A stretch of DNA of 64,000 bases from assembly GCA_021234155.1 (NCBI GenBank), contig JAJEKV010000017.1, positions 5,933,901-5,997,900 on the forward strand, in the 5' to 3' direction. The translations under genes were made by a program, and so were the position numbers. Shown here piece by piece: positions 46,905-57,195 of this stretch. This DNA is from Isoetes taiwanensis (taxonomy: Eukaryota; Streptophyta; Lycopodiopsida; Isoetales; Isoetaceae). Below the pieces are notes generated by a model. That model did not search any database. It saw nothing but the letters and a program-made list of their open reading frames with translations, and was not told where the DNA came from. Numbering within the stretch: the stretch's first letter is position 1; every line of letters begins with the position of its first letter.

Positions 46905-47860
46905 TCTAATCTGAGGTGGTGAATCATTAGCTGTTCTCCAAAGGATAGCTGCACAAGCATCAGGGCTGCATGTAAAGAAAACTGCCAATGTTCAGTGGCA
47001 GAAAATATATATACATAGCATAGCTAGCTGTGTATACCAAAGGCTAAGCAATAATACCAGTAATACTAATTAAAACTACTCTAAGAAAAATATATAGAGG
47101 AAGATGAAGAACAATCTTTAGGAATACATCATAAATGTAACGCATAGATCACTTCCATAAATGCATGTCGGGCAGTAAGATATTAGCAATTATTGGTATA
47201 AAAGAGAGTTCTCAACAACCATATACGCAGAATGAGTACACAGCATTTTCAAGGATTAGCATCTTGTTCGCCGCGACCAATTGCAAAAGGCGTCTCGAGC
47301 CATTTTCACCAATGACAGTCGAGATAATTGGAACCTTCAATCCAAACCTTTGTCGCAGATTGGCAGCATTCGCCTCACTCTGGAGAAAATATGAAGTCAA
47401 AAAACATTGATTGCCAAGTCGTATCGTCATATGTAATGTACCTGACCACATTCTTCGGCTTCAATTCCTGCATATGCAACAGGAGTATTATCAAATGTAA
47501 GGAAATCCATGCTGCTCAGCATGCCTCGTTATTCTCAGTGCCTTGCGATACCTTCAAAATACAAATGCACAGTAAGATCTCAAGACATGTTAAACAATAT
47601 AGATAAGGAATCAAATACTAAAGAGGCCCTACCCATTAGGTGTAGGCATTGTAAATTTACGATAAATCTTCTTGTCTTCCTTCCCTTTTGCTGCCCAATA
47701 AACATGAAACTCATGCCATCCATCATTTCGGTCCTCATGACCATAGCTGGGTCATGATATCCTGCAGAGTTGAGCCAACATGGGGCACATTATAATAAGA
47801 GCTGATTCAAAGGGAAACAATGCATGCCTTATCAGTCATATTGAGGACATGGTTCAGAAT
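46905..47860 (-). pseudogene. accA: Plastid acetyl-CoA carboxylase carboxyltransferase alpha-subunit fragment, intron-containing
   Basis: Five exon-like blocks follow the order of the alpha-CT protein. It acts in the plastid stroma, moving the carboxyl group from biotin to acetyl-CoA in fatty-acid synthesis. Block 0 (47860-47828) reads ILNHVLNMTDK. Exon A (47761-47633) reads GYHDPAMV, DGMSFMFIGQQKGR, then after a shift KFTMPTPNG. Exon B (47551-47451) reads YRKALRITRHAEQHGFP then [19 protein letters not shown]. Exon C (47379-47227) reads [28 protein letters not shown] and [11 protein letters not shown]. Exon D from 46965 reads PDACAAILWRTA. GT-AG introns are preserved, so it was copied as DNA, not cDNA. 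Frameshifts in A, B and C, including a lost glycine-rich GEGGSGGA loop, make it dead. N- and C-terminal parts are missing. Confidence 0.85.
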
Positions 47861-47941
47861 GTTATTCTGCTGCAACATGTTTCTTGAAATGTTCAATGGC
47901 AGATCTTCTGAATCCACAACGCCCTTAATGATGAATACCCT
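47861..47941 (-). pseudogene. HSP90 fragment fused to accA fragment
   Basis: The minus-strand frame reads RVFIIKGVVDSEDLPLNISR then NMLQQNN. This is the highly conserved middle-domain motif of cytosolic-type HSP90 (RVFI ... KGVVDSEDLPLNISRE-LQQN), with the roughly 14 residues between RVFI and KG deleted. The next residue begins the accA block in the same frame. HSP90 is an ATP-driven chaperone; this 27-residue scrap is not functional. The fusion suggests capture of several gene pieces by one mobile element. Confidence 0.8.
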
Positions 47942-48061
47942 AGTGTCACGAGTTGCAGTGAATGATCCACCCAAGAAATGATACTTGTTGCATGTCTTAT
48001 AACCCCATGAACAATTGACAATGTTGATGATGTAGTCGATAAAAAGAAAAAGTGGCATTTT

Positions 48062-48659
48062 TAAATGAATGTTCTAAAGGCACCAAACTGAATGCCAATC
48101 TACGTATGAATGAAACTGAATGCCAAACTGAATCACGCTGGTTGCAACAGTAGCAAGCCTTAGAAGTGCCAGTTTATTCTTCAAACAGATATGCATCATG
48201 AAAGATGCATGGACAAAAAACATGAAACGCAGGACGACATATGTGCAGCCACCAATTCCTAGCTAAGCTGTCAATTGTCATTGAGCCAAGACGCCAACCA
48301 TCTATAAATCATATTTATCCGGGAGAAGAACCAAAGCTATACAGAGAAGATAACAACGGAGTTTATGGTAGGACAACCACCTGTATAATAAATATTGATG
48401 TGAGGTTAAAGGATTCCTGTTGATATTGATTGTTTGCCACAGAAAGCATGACCAGGGACATGTCAATGCAATCGTGTGCAAATTTGTGATGTTCGCCCAT
48501 TCAATTAGGCAATTGGGTAATCGGATAATATATCGTGGTTGCAATGACCTCAAAAACTTGTTGGAAAACTAAAGCTCCATAATCGATGCATTTGAATGCT
48601 TCGCTCCAAAGTATTGTTTACCTATTCCAGAGTTTTCCTTGCAAAGATAGATTTCCAAG
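48062..48659. other. No gene recognised
   Basis: The frame at 48302-48553 minus is unrecognised. It lies between captured pieces and could be part of the same element. Confidence 0.35.
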
Positions 48660-48890
48660 CACCGGAAAAGATAACTTCAACTATCATCTTCAATGCCGAT
48701 AAGTGCATTTTTGCCTCACCAAGTGATCCACATTTCGCATACATATCAACCAAAGCACTGCCAACCAAAGGAGATGTTTGAAGTCGTCTTTGGGCTGCCT
48801 ATCTGACACTTTTGGAAGCCTGTATGCCAAGCTTTAATGATCCATCGTATGCATAGAAAAGCCCAAGAACCCAGGAGTGAAGCTTGTTGA
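48660..48890 (-). pseudogene. PPR protein fragment
   Basis: The minus strand reads TSPLVGSALVDMYAKCGSLG then EAKMHL at 48700-48777. VGSALVDMYAKCGSL-EA is the signature of the plant PLS-class pentatricopeptide repeat. These proteins bind organellar RNA, often for editing. Upstream on the strand LNKLHSWVLGLFYAYDGSLK may belong to the preceding repeat, but a stop (TAG) lies between. The usual N-terminal and DYW parts are not seen. It is another gene scrap near the accA and HSP90 pieces. Confidence 0.75.
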
Positions 48891-49120
48891 GCGGTCTTTG
48901 TGCAGCTAAGGGCCTAGGAAGAAGTTGGAGCTACAGCACCCACCATCGCCAGAACACCACCAGTTATCCGGTTTCCAAGAGTGCTGCCCACTAACACAAG
49001 TGACCGAGCATTTACAGACAATAATGGGTTTTTAGCAGTCATCGGCATATTCTGGGCATATACTGGCATATACCCCACATAAACAAGGGTTTGCCCCCTT
49101 AGGGGCAACCCAAAAAGGAA

Positions 49121-49395
49121 ATGAATGAGCCTCCCTTTGATCAAATAGAGCTTGAATACATGCTGGCATGGTTTTACAACAATGATAGAACACCAACAAG
49201 ACTTCAAATAAAGGGAATAAGCAGCAAAGATCGAATAAGGAAGATAACTAGGACAACTCACAGAAAGCACGATGGGAAATTCAACATGACACGTCTTCAT
49301 TAAGAAAAAGCAAATGCTTTTAATGTGGAGGACCACATCTTAAAGTGGACTGTGACCAAATGAAAAAGCAGATTGAAATGATCGAGGAAGGATGA
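49121..49395 (+). pseudogene. Gag-like fragment with zinc knuckle
   Basis: A 60-codon frame begins MNEPPFDQIELEYMLAWFYN and ends with RKHDGKFNM. In the next frame at 49315-49353 is CF, a TAA, CGGPHLKVDC, a C-x2-C-x3-H-x4-C knuckle of the CF-CxGPH-DC type seen in plant retrotransposon Gag. Basic residues surround it. It lies on the strand opposite the captured gene pieces. The stop sits at the middle of the first Cys pair. Confidence 0.5.
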
Positions 49396-49499
49396 AGGCT
49401 GAGTGAAATTTAGAGCAAATTCTCGTCCTACTGGACCCTCGACCCAAGTGTTACAAATAGAATAAATCTGTGATTATTGGGAGCTGCTTTGCATGTGAT

Positions 49500-49650
49500 T
49501 ATCGAGTACATATGGCAGGTTTAAGGTTGTACTTGAACCCATGACCTCGATGCAATGAATTTTTAAGGTTCCCATTACCAGACCGATATTGACCAGATTT
49601 GAACCCGTGACCTCCGGTGTGACAGTTTAGGGTCATGCCACTAGTGTTGG
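49500..49650 (-). mobile_element. SINE candidate with two tRNA-like B boxes
   Basis: On the minus strand an A-box-like TAGTGGCATGACCC (49631-49644) is followed by GGGTTCAAATC (49597-49607), and then about 65 bases later by GGGTTCAAGTAC (49529-49540). Each B box is preceded by GAGGTCA-GGG. The layout suggests a dimeric SINE head. Confidence 0.4.
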
Positions 49651-50930
49651 GAAAACTTTTTGTCCCCAGTAGGAAAATTTCCTAACACTCTCCAGGTCAT
49701 TCGGAATTTATAAATTCCAATCGGAAGCTCCCTACGATTATTTTCCCAACCGGAAATTTTTAAAATTGAAAACTTGTGTTTAATCTTTACATCGAGGCCT
49801 TTCACCTGCCCCTTTCTGTGATAACAGAGAATGAAATGTGTTGGAACAGAGAGTCTTAATGCAAAATAGATAAAAACATGCACTTAAGAATAAAGAAAAT
49901 CTTTCTTGCATTCATTTTTTAACTCAAGATTCAAGTGAAGAAGCATATAAAACTATATTTCTCAACTGTGTTGCATCACATACAAATTTATAAACCTGTA
50001 CTTCTAAAAAAAAGCTTGTAGCAACTCAAACTTGGCCATTCCTAATATGGTAAGGCATCTGAGTATTCTGCAACAAATTTTTCAGGAAGGTAGGCCAAAG
50101 TTGAAGCTCTTTATGCCATAGTAAGAATGGTCTAAAAATCTGTGATTACAAAACGAAGATACATTTAAATCATTAAAACCATGCCCAATGCATTTATTTA
50201 GCCAGTAGGCAGATTCATAAGCGCATCTTTGCCTTGCGACATTTATCTATTACTGACTGCAATATTATGCACATTGGTTTGCATTCACTGTTTAATCAAG
50301 AAAGAACTAAAAAATTATGGAGTATGCATATCCCTTATCTGAAACGTAATAATGCAGTAGAAGCATATGAACCATACTCAAGAATCGTCCTAACATTTTT
50401 CTTCGTCCTATTTAGCAGTTTCTATAACCTGCAAACCAAGATAGAGAACAAACATTTAACACAAAGCAGTGATCAATACTTACCGAACCAGGTTTTTCAG
50501 CTACCTCGGCAATAAAAGGAACTACAGAAAAATCTTCTCTTCCAGATCTCTTGCTGAATAACCTTTTAATCCTCGTTCTTTAATACAGGATGATTTTCTG
50601 GAAGCAGATCCTGGTTCTGAACAAAGCTTAGGTTCTGAACAACAGCTTAGGGGCGGATTCAATCCTAGAAAAGGCCAGAATGCAAAGAAGATCATATATA
50701 CCCAAAACAATCCTTCCTCTATTTTCCGGATGATCGTGGTTCTGATCCTCAAAAAGCTTTTGATCTTCATGTAGAACTGCTTCACGGGCTACTCTTTCAA
50801 GTAAATCCTTTCTTATCCTTCTATGGCATAAAAAGGTTGTAGAAAGCGGAGACAAACACAGAGAAAAAAATTATGGCGCCATAGCATAAGTAGGCCTATA
50901 AATGCCGTCCCCTCTGCTATAAGGCAGGAA
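49651..50930. other. No gene recognised
   Basis: Two overlapping minus frames at 50522-50855 have a coding-like stretch RRIRKDLLERVAREAVLHED but no known domain. Confidence 0.35.
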
Positions 50931-50939
50931 GAATCCGAA

Positions 50940-51065
50940 ATAGGTAAAAAAAAGGGCAGGATGGAATCCGTCGTGATTCCAGGTAGGACGGATAATTGTC
51001 CATCTGGGACGGTAGGATTACCGCTCCCGGGGAACTTCCCCAACGCTGCTGCCACTAGACCATAT
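50940..51065 (-). mobile_element. SINE-like tRNA head with a GGAATC motif
   Basis: The minus strand opens TGGTCTAGTGGCAGC (51048-51062), a good A box. It later contains TGGAATCACGACGGATTCCA near 50964-50983, the same GGAATCAC...GATTCC layout as the array at 56059-56573. No B box was confirmed. Confidence 0.35.
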
Positions 51066-52560
51066 AAGTAATTCTAAATGGTACCACCATGTGGTTAGAT
51101 TTCCTAACTTTTTTTGTTAAAGTTTATTTTGGATAATTTCTTAGTTTAAAATGTGTGGTAGCACCGTTTCGAGCTATGCCACAATCACCAAAATTTCAAA
51201 CCCTTGTGGCTTACATCAGCTAGTCGTCTGGGTGTCGAAGTTTCTTGTGGGAAATTAATAGCGGCAACACCAGTTGAGGCATTAGGGGCTAACACCCCTC
51301 GTGTTGCCACGCTACTTGTTTCCCACAAAAAACCTTCCACCTATACGTGTAGTTATCTACCACAGAATCACGTAGATGTATAAGTTTAGTTGCCGATTAC
51401 ATAAAAAAAGATGCTAATGCATCAATGGGTTGCCCGTTTGGAACACCCATTGATGCGCGTTGATAAACAAAGGAGCAAAGGAAATATAGTAGCCCTTTAA
51501 TTCAGGCCAAAGAACCTTAATGAATTTCTGTTGACATGAGCCATGTTTTCTCCATGTCATGGCACAAGTGCATCACTATTAAGACAAACTATCATGTCAA
51601 AGAAGGCAAAGGGTTTGTTATGAGAAGGTGGTAATTGTTGAGTTGTACGAAATCTCTGGCGTAGGTAATGCAAAATTTTCCATATGTTTGATCTTTTCAT
51701 TGCCTTTTCCTTGGAACATTGTTTGTTTGTTGTTGACTGAAACCTTAGTTGTAGCCCTCTAATTTATCTAAGATGCTCCACTTACATTATATTCTGCCTC
51801 CTAGTCCAATCATGTAGATTTGTAGTTTTGTTTCTTCGTGTACACATCTAAAATAATTATTGTTTTTGGTTGTCCAATATATTTGGCTAATATATTTGGC
51901 GTTGGATTGCTAGATGTGAATTTAGCGAGATAACTTCCCGTTTTTATGCGTCCGATTCGGACACAACAACGATACAATATTACATTTATTTACATATATT
52001 TAAACTCCGGTGTATTTTATCTCTGAACAAGCCAAGGGTTTAATGAAGGAAATAGCCAACGAGTTTCCTTCTGACAAGAGGCAGATAAAAAATGGTGCGC
52101 CAGCTGCCATAAAGACGGCATATTTTTAACCACAAACGGAAACTGTTAAAAGAGTATTTAATTTCATCCCAATGAACTGTCGCACTTACACATGATTTAA
52201 AGAAATCACGAGCTTTAAAAGCTTTATTTTCACCTACTCTTCAATGCTCCCCTTCCCTTACTCTAAAACAGGAGCGTTTCTTCCAGATTCCAATATTATA
52301 AAGAAATCTATAAATAAGCTTGATCCCTCTCATATTTACAGTTCCTCACCAGAAAAATGGAGCCCAAAGAATTCCAATCTGTCAATTTTACTGTTGACCT
52401 ATATTTCAATCGTCCTATTCTCTTCCACAGATCTGAATCAATTCTGCAGCACTATTTACCTGCAAACGCCACGATAAAGAAATCAATTTTAGGCAGTGCA
52501 AAACGACAAATTGCATGTCTGAGAATGAGACAAGCCACAGAATACTCACGTTTTTACAAT
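51066..52560. other. No gene recognised (3' flank of FLA gene)
   Basis: No domain was seen in the frame at 52244-52477. A 52357-52926 plus frame overlaps the antisense of the FLA gene and is not supported. Confidence 0.4.
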
Positions 52561-52616
52561 CTAGAAATAAGGCACAGGTGTTGTATGTCTAGAAATAAGG
52601 CACAGGTGTTGTATGT
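52561..52616 (+). repeat. 28-bp tandem repeat, two exact copies
   Basis: CTAGAAATAAGGCACAGGTG plus TTGTATGT twice. On the minus strand the first CTA is the proposed stop codon of the FLA gene. Confidence 0.95.
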
Positions 52617-54121
52617 CTTAGCTTCCTATTTTGTCCTGCAAAATGTTCAGGTTAAAGCATCAGAGGTTGCAATCCTTGTGGCAGAGAACATAGTATATTC
52701 TAATAAAAACAAAATCAGGGTTTACCAAAGAAAAAGGCATCAGATTTGCAATCCTTGTTTAGGTTATTCTAATAAAAACAAAATCAGGACTTACCAAAGA
52801 AAAAGGCATGGAAAGCTTCAGAGATTCCTCTTCTATGAGAATGAGCTTGTGGGGATGGAGCTGGAGCACTGTGAGAAGGAGATGGAGATGGAGATGGAGA
52901 ATCCGAAGAAGAAACTTGAGGCATAAGGACATTGTTAATGCCTTGAACAGCAATTCTCCCATCTGCGTAAATATCATGGTCATACAACAAAGCAGCATGC
53001 TTTCCTTCACCAAATTCCACAGTTCCATCAGCTTCCTTGGCCTTCAGCTTAAACGAACTTCTTAGAGTTTCAAATGTAACCTGCCCATGAGTTCTAACCA
53101 AATGATACAAGCTTTCCTCTGTCTGATACTCGGGAATAATATGATAGGTTAAAAGTGCCTCAATTCCCCCTGGCTCATTCAGATGCTCAAGGCTCAGATT
53201 TCCAATAGCCTTATCATCTGGAGCTAACACAGTTACTCTGTGCCCTTCATTCACAAGCCTTGCTATTTCTGATGCAAATGAAGTTAAGTTAACAAGCAAA
53301 TCTGCAATCTCATTGTATCCGCCATATTTTACCAACGCAGAAACAAAATCTGATACTCTCTCATCTCCATTTGCTCCGTATAGGTCTCCATCTGGACTTG
53401 GAGCTGGTGCACAGCCAATGTCAAACTCAGATGATTCATGTTTGTGCTTGACAATATGATCTGGAGCATCTTTTTGGATAACTGGCTTTGCCAGAAGGAT
53501 GGCTGACAGATCCAATACGGGAGCCCCTGTTGGAAACAGAGCAGGCTCCACGTTTTCTAATCTTTTGGCACTGTATGCTTTTTCCACTGCCTCGGGAATT
53601 AATAATCCATAGATTCCATGCACAATGCCATCGTCCCTAATAATAGAATCTGGAGAAACTAAGCTAAATCTTTCTACCTTAAATTCATTTTCTTGCTGTG
53701 AAATATGAAGGGGATCATTTGATAAAGAAACAATAGTCCCGTTTTTCCACTCTGCAGAACCAATCCGTTGATCTATTACATGGCATTTTAGCACTCTCTG
53801 AAGAGCCTTCAAATTGGCGGGTTGCAACAAATAAGCTTTGAACTCGGAATCAAATTGATGCTCAAAATATTCATTCTCAAATGCAAAAATTGTCACATTT
53901 CCGTTAGAAACAGTACCTTCTAACAAATGCAAGAGCCCAGCTGCTTCAATGAGCTCCACCATATCTGTATAATGCGACTCAAGCAATGCTGCTAGAACGG
54001 AACTTGATGCAGGAGCTGATAAACTGTCGGATTTCGAAGCAGAAACAAAATCTGGGAATGAGCAGAGAAACAATGCGGCCCAAGAGAGGCTTAAAAAGTG
54101 CATCATCCGGCATCCCGCCAT
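52589..54121 (-). CDS. Fasciclin-like arabinogalactan protein, two FAS1 domains (FLA15-18 type)
   Basis: A secreted cell-wall or cell-surface adhesion glycoprotein. Residues 1-28 form a signal peptide (hydrophobic SLSWAALFLC). FAS1 domain 1 spans about 40-185, with NVTIFAFENEYFEHQF and LKALQRVLKCHVIDQRIGSA, typical of the group with two FAS1 domains. A short AP-rich linker GCAPAPSPDG lies at 237-246. FAS1 domain 2 spans about 255-403, with HRVTVLAPDDKAIGNL and LLTYHIIPEYQTEESLYHL. Residues 408-428 are a Ser-Pro/Ala-Pro glycomodule for arabinogalactan chains. NGT and NLS/NLT give N-glycosylation sites. Reading on gives a stop at 445, but CTTTG/GTAAGT at 52795/52794 is a good donor. TTTTGCAG at 52643-52636 is an acceptor, giving exon 2 at 52635-52589 and 457 residues ending GQNRKLRHTTPVPYF. 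That length fits the family. No GPI signal is seen, as in this group. It is the only intact gene in the window. Confidence 0.9.
52697..52809 (-). repeat. 69-bp tandem duplication covering the FLA donor site
   Basis: TTCTAATAAAAACAAAATCA and TTACCAAAGAAAAAGGCAT occur at both 52697 and 52766. On the gene strand this duplicates the exon end and its donor: GTAAGT upstream and GTAAAC downstream. Confidence 0.9.
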
Positions 54122-54592
54122 AGCTGAAGGGATTTAGATTTACCTATTGTGATCAAATGAAAAAAATGCAAGGATAGATCCACCGGATTTGCAAGCACAA
54201 AACGGCTTGAAAGGAGGGAGAAGAAGAGCGCGAGAGCATCTAATACGCAGAAGAAAACGCGCTTATGACCGCGACATGAGCTGGCGACGGCGAGGATTAG
54301 GCGCAGCCACGTGGCGTCATCGGGGCGGGTGCTGGCACGGGGGCTGGACAGGTGGGATGGTACGAGGGGTTGCAAGGTGATTGGATCGGGGCCGTTGAAT
54401 ATAAAACTGAAGGCATTATTGTCGGCGTCGGAAAGAGGGTTCCTAAGTTTACAGGCTGTCAGTGACCGGATTATAGATTCTCAAAATCGCCGGGAAAGCG
54501 CGGCGAAAGAATTGAACTTTTAGACCGGCGCCCAGCCTCCAAGGCCTTTTCCGCTTTAGCATAAAATACGATCCTGTTTTTCCATTGGTCCT
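54122..54592 (-). promoter_or_regulatory. FLA upstream region with G-box
   Basis: A GC-richer stretch upstream of the FLA start. GCCACGTGGC at 54306-54315 is a perfect palindromic G-box/ABRE core about 190 bp upstream of the ATG; such sites bind bZIP and bHLH factors. A TTTTATATTC stretch on the gene strand near 54398-54408 could be a TATA element. The transcription start is not known. Confidence 0.45.
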
Positions 54593-54913
54593 ATGATCAC
54601 CTATAATTTGTCGACACGTACGTCGTGTCCATACATACGTCTTTGTCATGTCTTTTATGTACCATACATGGGACCACATATGTTTTGTGTATTTTTCTGC
54701 CAATTTGTTTATTTATTTATTTATTTGTCACGCCCTTTAGTCACCAGACAACGACAACAATGCATGGGCGTCCATACTTATTAGAATCAACAGCCACAAA
54801 AGTTCAAAGTATATTCTCTTGCAATATCAGTTCCCAAATCATTGGAAGAGATCATGGCCGTATAAAAATTCTCACCCTAGAATCAACACCCCTTTTTATA
54901 AGGTCAGCTAATT
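54593..54913. other. No gene seen
   Basis: TTTA repeats at 54706-54725; otherwise nothing recognised. Confidence 0.4.
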
Positions 54914-55055
54914 GGCGTCCAGACGCCCCTGGATTTTACCCCCCATAATCACCACCCGCTCTATGTTGTAAGATTATTGGCGCCGAGACGCCCCTGGATT
55001 TTACCCCCCATAATCACCACCCCCTCTATGTTGTAAGATTATCGGCGTCTAGGCA
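54914..55055 (+). repeat. 65-bp tandem repeat, 2.2 copies
   Basis: GGCGYC-GAGACGCCCCTGG, ATTTTACCCCCCATAATCAC and CTATGTTGTAAGATTAT recur at 54914, 54979 and (partly) 55044. Confidence 0.9.
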
Positions 55056-55359
55056 CCACTATGACATAGGCAATTCCTAACAAGAGTTGGTCTCAACTAG
55101 AATTTCACATGAAGCTCTTTAACGCAAAGAAAGGAATATGATGAAAGTTTATGCTTCAACACTAAACTAGGGAGGATTCCACAATGGTTCCTATTGAATT
55201 GGGGTGCAAGATAACCAGTCTTATACAATGAAAGGATGATAAAACAATGAACATCATCAAAATGTTTTCATATGACAAGTAACTCCAAAATGCACATATG
55301 CATATTCAGATCCAGATCCGGACCATCTCCACCAAATATGTCAGTCTAGGCTAGGCCAG
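55056..55359. other. No gene seen
   Basis: No recognisable frame or repeat. Confidence 0.4.
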
Positions 55360-55565
55360 TACCAATTCTTAATTACCAGGTCCACCTTGTGAATGTCCTT
55401 TTTCTTCACATAAATGTTGCTGGTATCGTTTTCTTCTAATGGGGATCTCAAGAATGTACCAATTTTTAATTACCAGGTCCACCTTGAATGTCCTTTTTTT
55501 CACATAAATATTGCTAGTATCATTTTCTTCGAATGAGGATCTCAAAAATGGTGTTTGTATCATTT
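55360..55565 (+). repeat. 97-bp tandem repeat, two copies plus partial
   Basis: TACCAATT, AATTACCAGGTCCACCTTG, GAATGTCCTTTTT and TATCRTTTTCTTC recur at 55360 and 55457, with a shorter third remnant at 55555. The minus-strand frame across it repeats the same peptide. Confidence 0.9.
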
Positions 55566-56058
55566 TCTACTAACAAAGGATCTGTGTCAATATCTCGAAA
55601 ACAGATTTTCATTGTGCATCTCATTTACACAATGGTCAACTTTATATAAAATACATTGTTTTAGTACACCATCGTGTACATGTCTTTAAACGGTCATAAA
55701 TTGGTCAGCAACATGAGCTTTTATTAAGATAAAAGTGTACAACATGGGAATAGGTTATTGTTAGTAGCGTCCTTTTCCAAAGCAGAATTATGACTTGTTG
55801 GGGGGACGCGTTCCTTATATCGTGTTTATTTCTAGAATGGATTTTTTACTCATAACGCGTTGACGTGTTTGTACTCATTATTGTTGATTATTTTTCCTTG
55901 CTTTTTACATGGGTGAAAATATCTTTACCCTGGTTTTGGTTGATTCCATCGCGGTGAATACTTTCCCGCGGAATCACAGACCCTCCGGCAACGGGATCCG
56001 TTCCGGAGGCCCGTTCCGTGCAGACAAAGACGGCCATCCGATCTATACTTCCCAGGAT
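55566..56058. other. No gene; GC-rich approach to the array
   Basis: From 55940 the sequence becomes GC-rich with GATTCCATCGCGG, an isolated GGAATCAC at 55970 and CCGTTCCGGAGG inverted words. Confidence 0.45.
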
Positions 56059-56573
56059 GGAATCTGGCGGTAGAAAACTGCGGGGACGGAATCACCACTT
56101 AATTATTCCCGCGATGGAATCACGCGGCGGAATACCTACCGGATGGAATCGACCATTGTATACTTCAGCGGAATCACAACATTAGAATCTTTGCTTGGGA
56201 CGGAATCACCACTTAATTATTCCACGCGATGGAATCACGACGGAATCTGGCCGGGATGGAATCACCGATCCACGGATCCCACCGCGGAATCACCAACTTG
56301 CAATCGTAGGGGACGGAATCATCGTATTCGATTCCGTTCAACGGAATCACCCACGGCGGATTCATACGGCGGAATCACCCAGATTGGATTCCGTCCGGCG
56401 GAATCACTACGATCTGATTCCAGCCGACGGAATCACGTGATCCTGACCATTCCTCCCGGCGGAATCACCACAATCCGATTCCATCGGCGGAATCACACGA
56501 ATGTCATTCCGTCCGTGGAATCACATCACCGTGAATCAACCGGATGGAATCACCCGAGAGCCTTTGAGGCACG
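56059..56573 (+). repeat. Array of about 18 units: GGAATCAC core every 28-29 bp
   Basis: Cores start at 56059, 56088, 56116, 56145, 56170, 56202, 56231, 56258, 56286, 56315, 56343, 56371, 56400, 56429, 56461, 56489, 56517 and 56546. Spacing is 27-29 bp except for one 25 and two 32. The 8-base core is nearly invariant while the other 20 bases vary strongly. About half the units carry GATTCC or ATTCC some 8-12 bases after the core, giving GGAATC...GATTCC inverted arms. Units usually end CGGC, GGAC or CGAT. The overlapping 268-residue frame at 56143-56949 is not supported as a gene. Confidence 0.85.
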
Positions 56574-57195
56574 GTTGCATGTTGACACGCGTTTCAACAT
56601 CGAGGCCGCACTCATGGACCGGATCGGCGGCCCGCGGTGTAAAATTGAGTCCAACCCAACCGAATTTAAAAATATGCATTCCTCTACCCCCTGCTCGGTA
56701 CCATGCGATGGAATCACCTTCTCGTTCATCAGGGAATCACACGGCATTCTCACCCGCCGGCGGCGTGGGAGCTGGGGATGGATCTGGAGGAGAAGATCGA
56801 GGAGGTTAGTTCCTGGAACAACTGATTTCCATGTCCTTGCAGCGGGGCAAGCTCTGATATCATTTTTATTGGCGGTGCAATCGGGCATCCGCAAACGTAA
56901 CTCCCGGAAGGGCATTTCGATCACGGTCGATTACCCCGGGTTATGTTAGAGCACCGAGTCCCGAAACCACGTGGAGGAGGTACTCAACCCGGTTTGGTGT
57001 GCCACATTCCCACCTCACGGGTTGGGGATTTCATAGCCGGGGAGCAAAAAAGTGGGGAAGCACCATGCAGTTTCTACATAAGAAGCTCTCAAAGGAATAA
57101 AGAGCTATCCAAACCGGGCAAAGGTTCATATCTGACTTTGAAGAGGTGTGAATTTCCTTTCCCTGGCTTGTGATAATTTGTTTGGATTTTAAAGC
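56574..57195. other. No gene recognised; two further GGAATCAC cores
   Basis: Isolated cores at 56710 and 56733. The stretch at 56950-57195 may hold the 5' part of the MULE transposase, but no motif was recognised. Confidence 0.4.

Noticed and set aside
47212-47451. Intact acetyl-CoA carboxylase gene
   Set aside because: The exons are recognisable but carry frameshifts, the catalytic glycine-rich loop is damaged, and both ends are missing.
52357-52926. 189-residue plus-strand gene
   Set aside because: Its 3' part is antisense to the FLA coding exon and its middle is made of two tandem duplications.
56059-56573. CRISPR array
   Set aside because: Spacing looks regular, but the repeat core is only 8 bases, the genome is a plant, and no cas genes are present.
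56143-56949. 268-residue plus-strand gene
   Set aside because: Most of it is the GGAATCAC array; there is no recognisable domain and no codon-level constraint.
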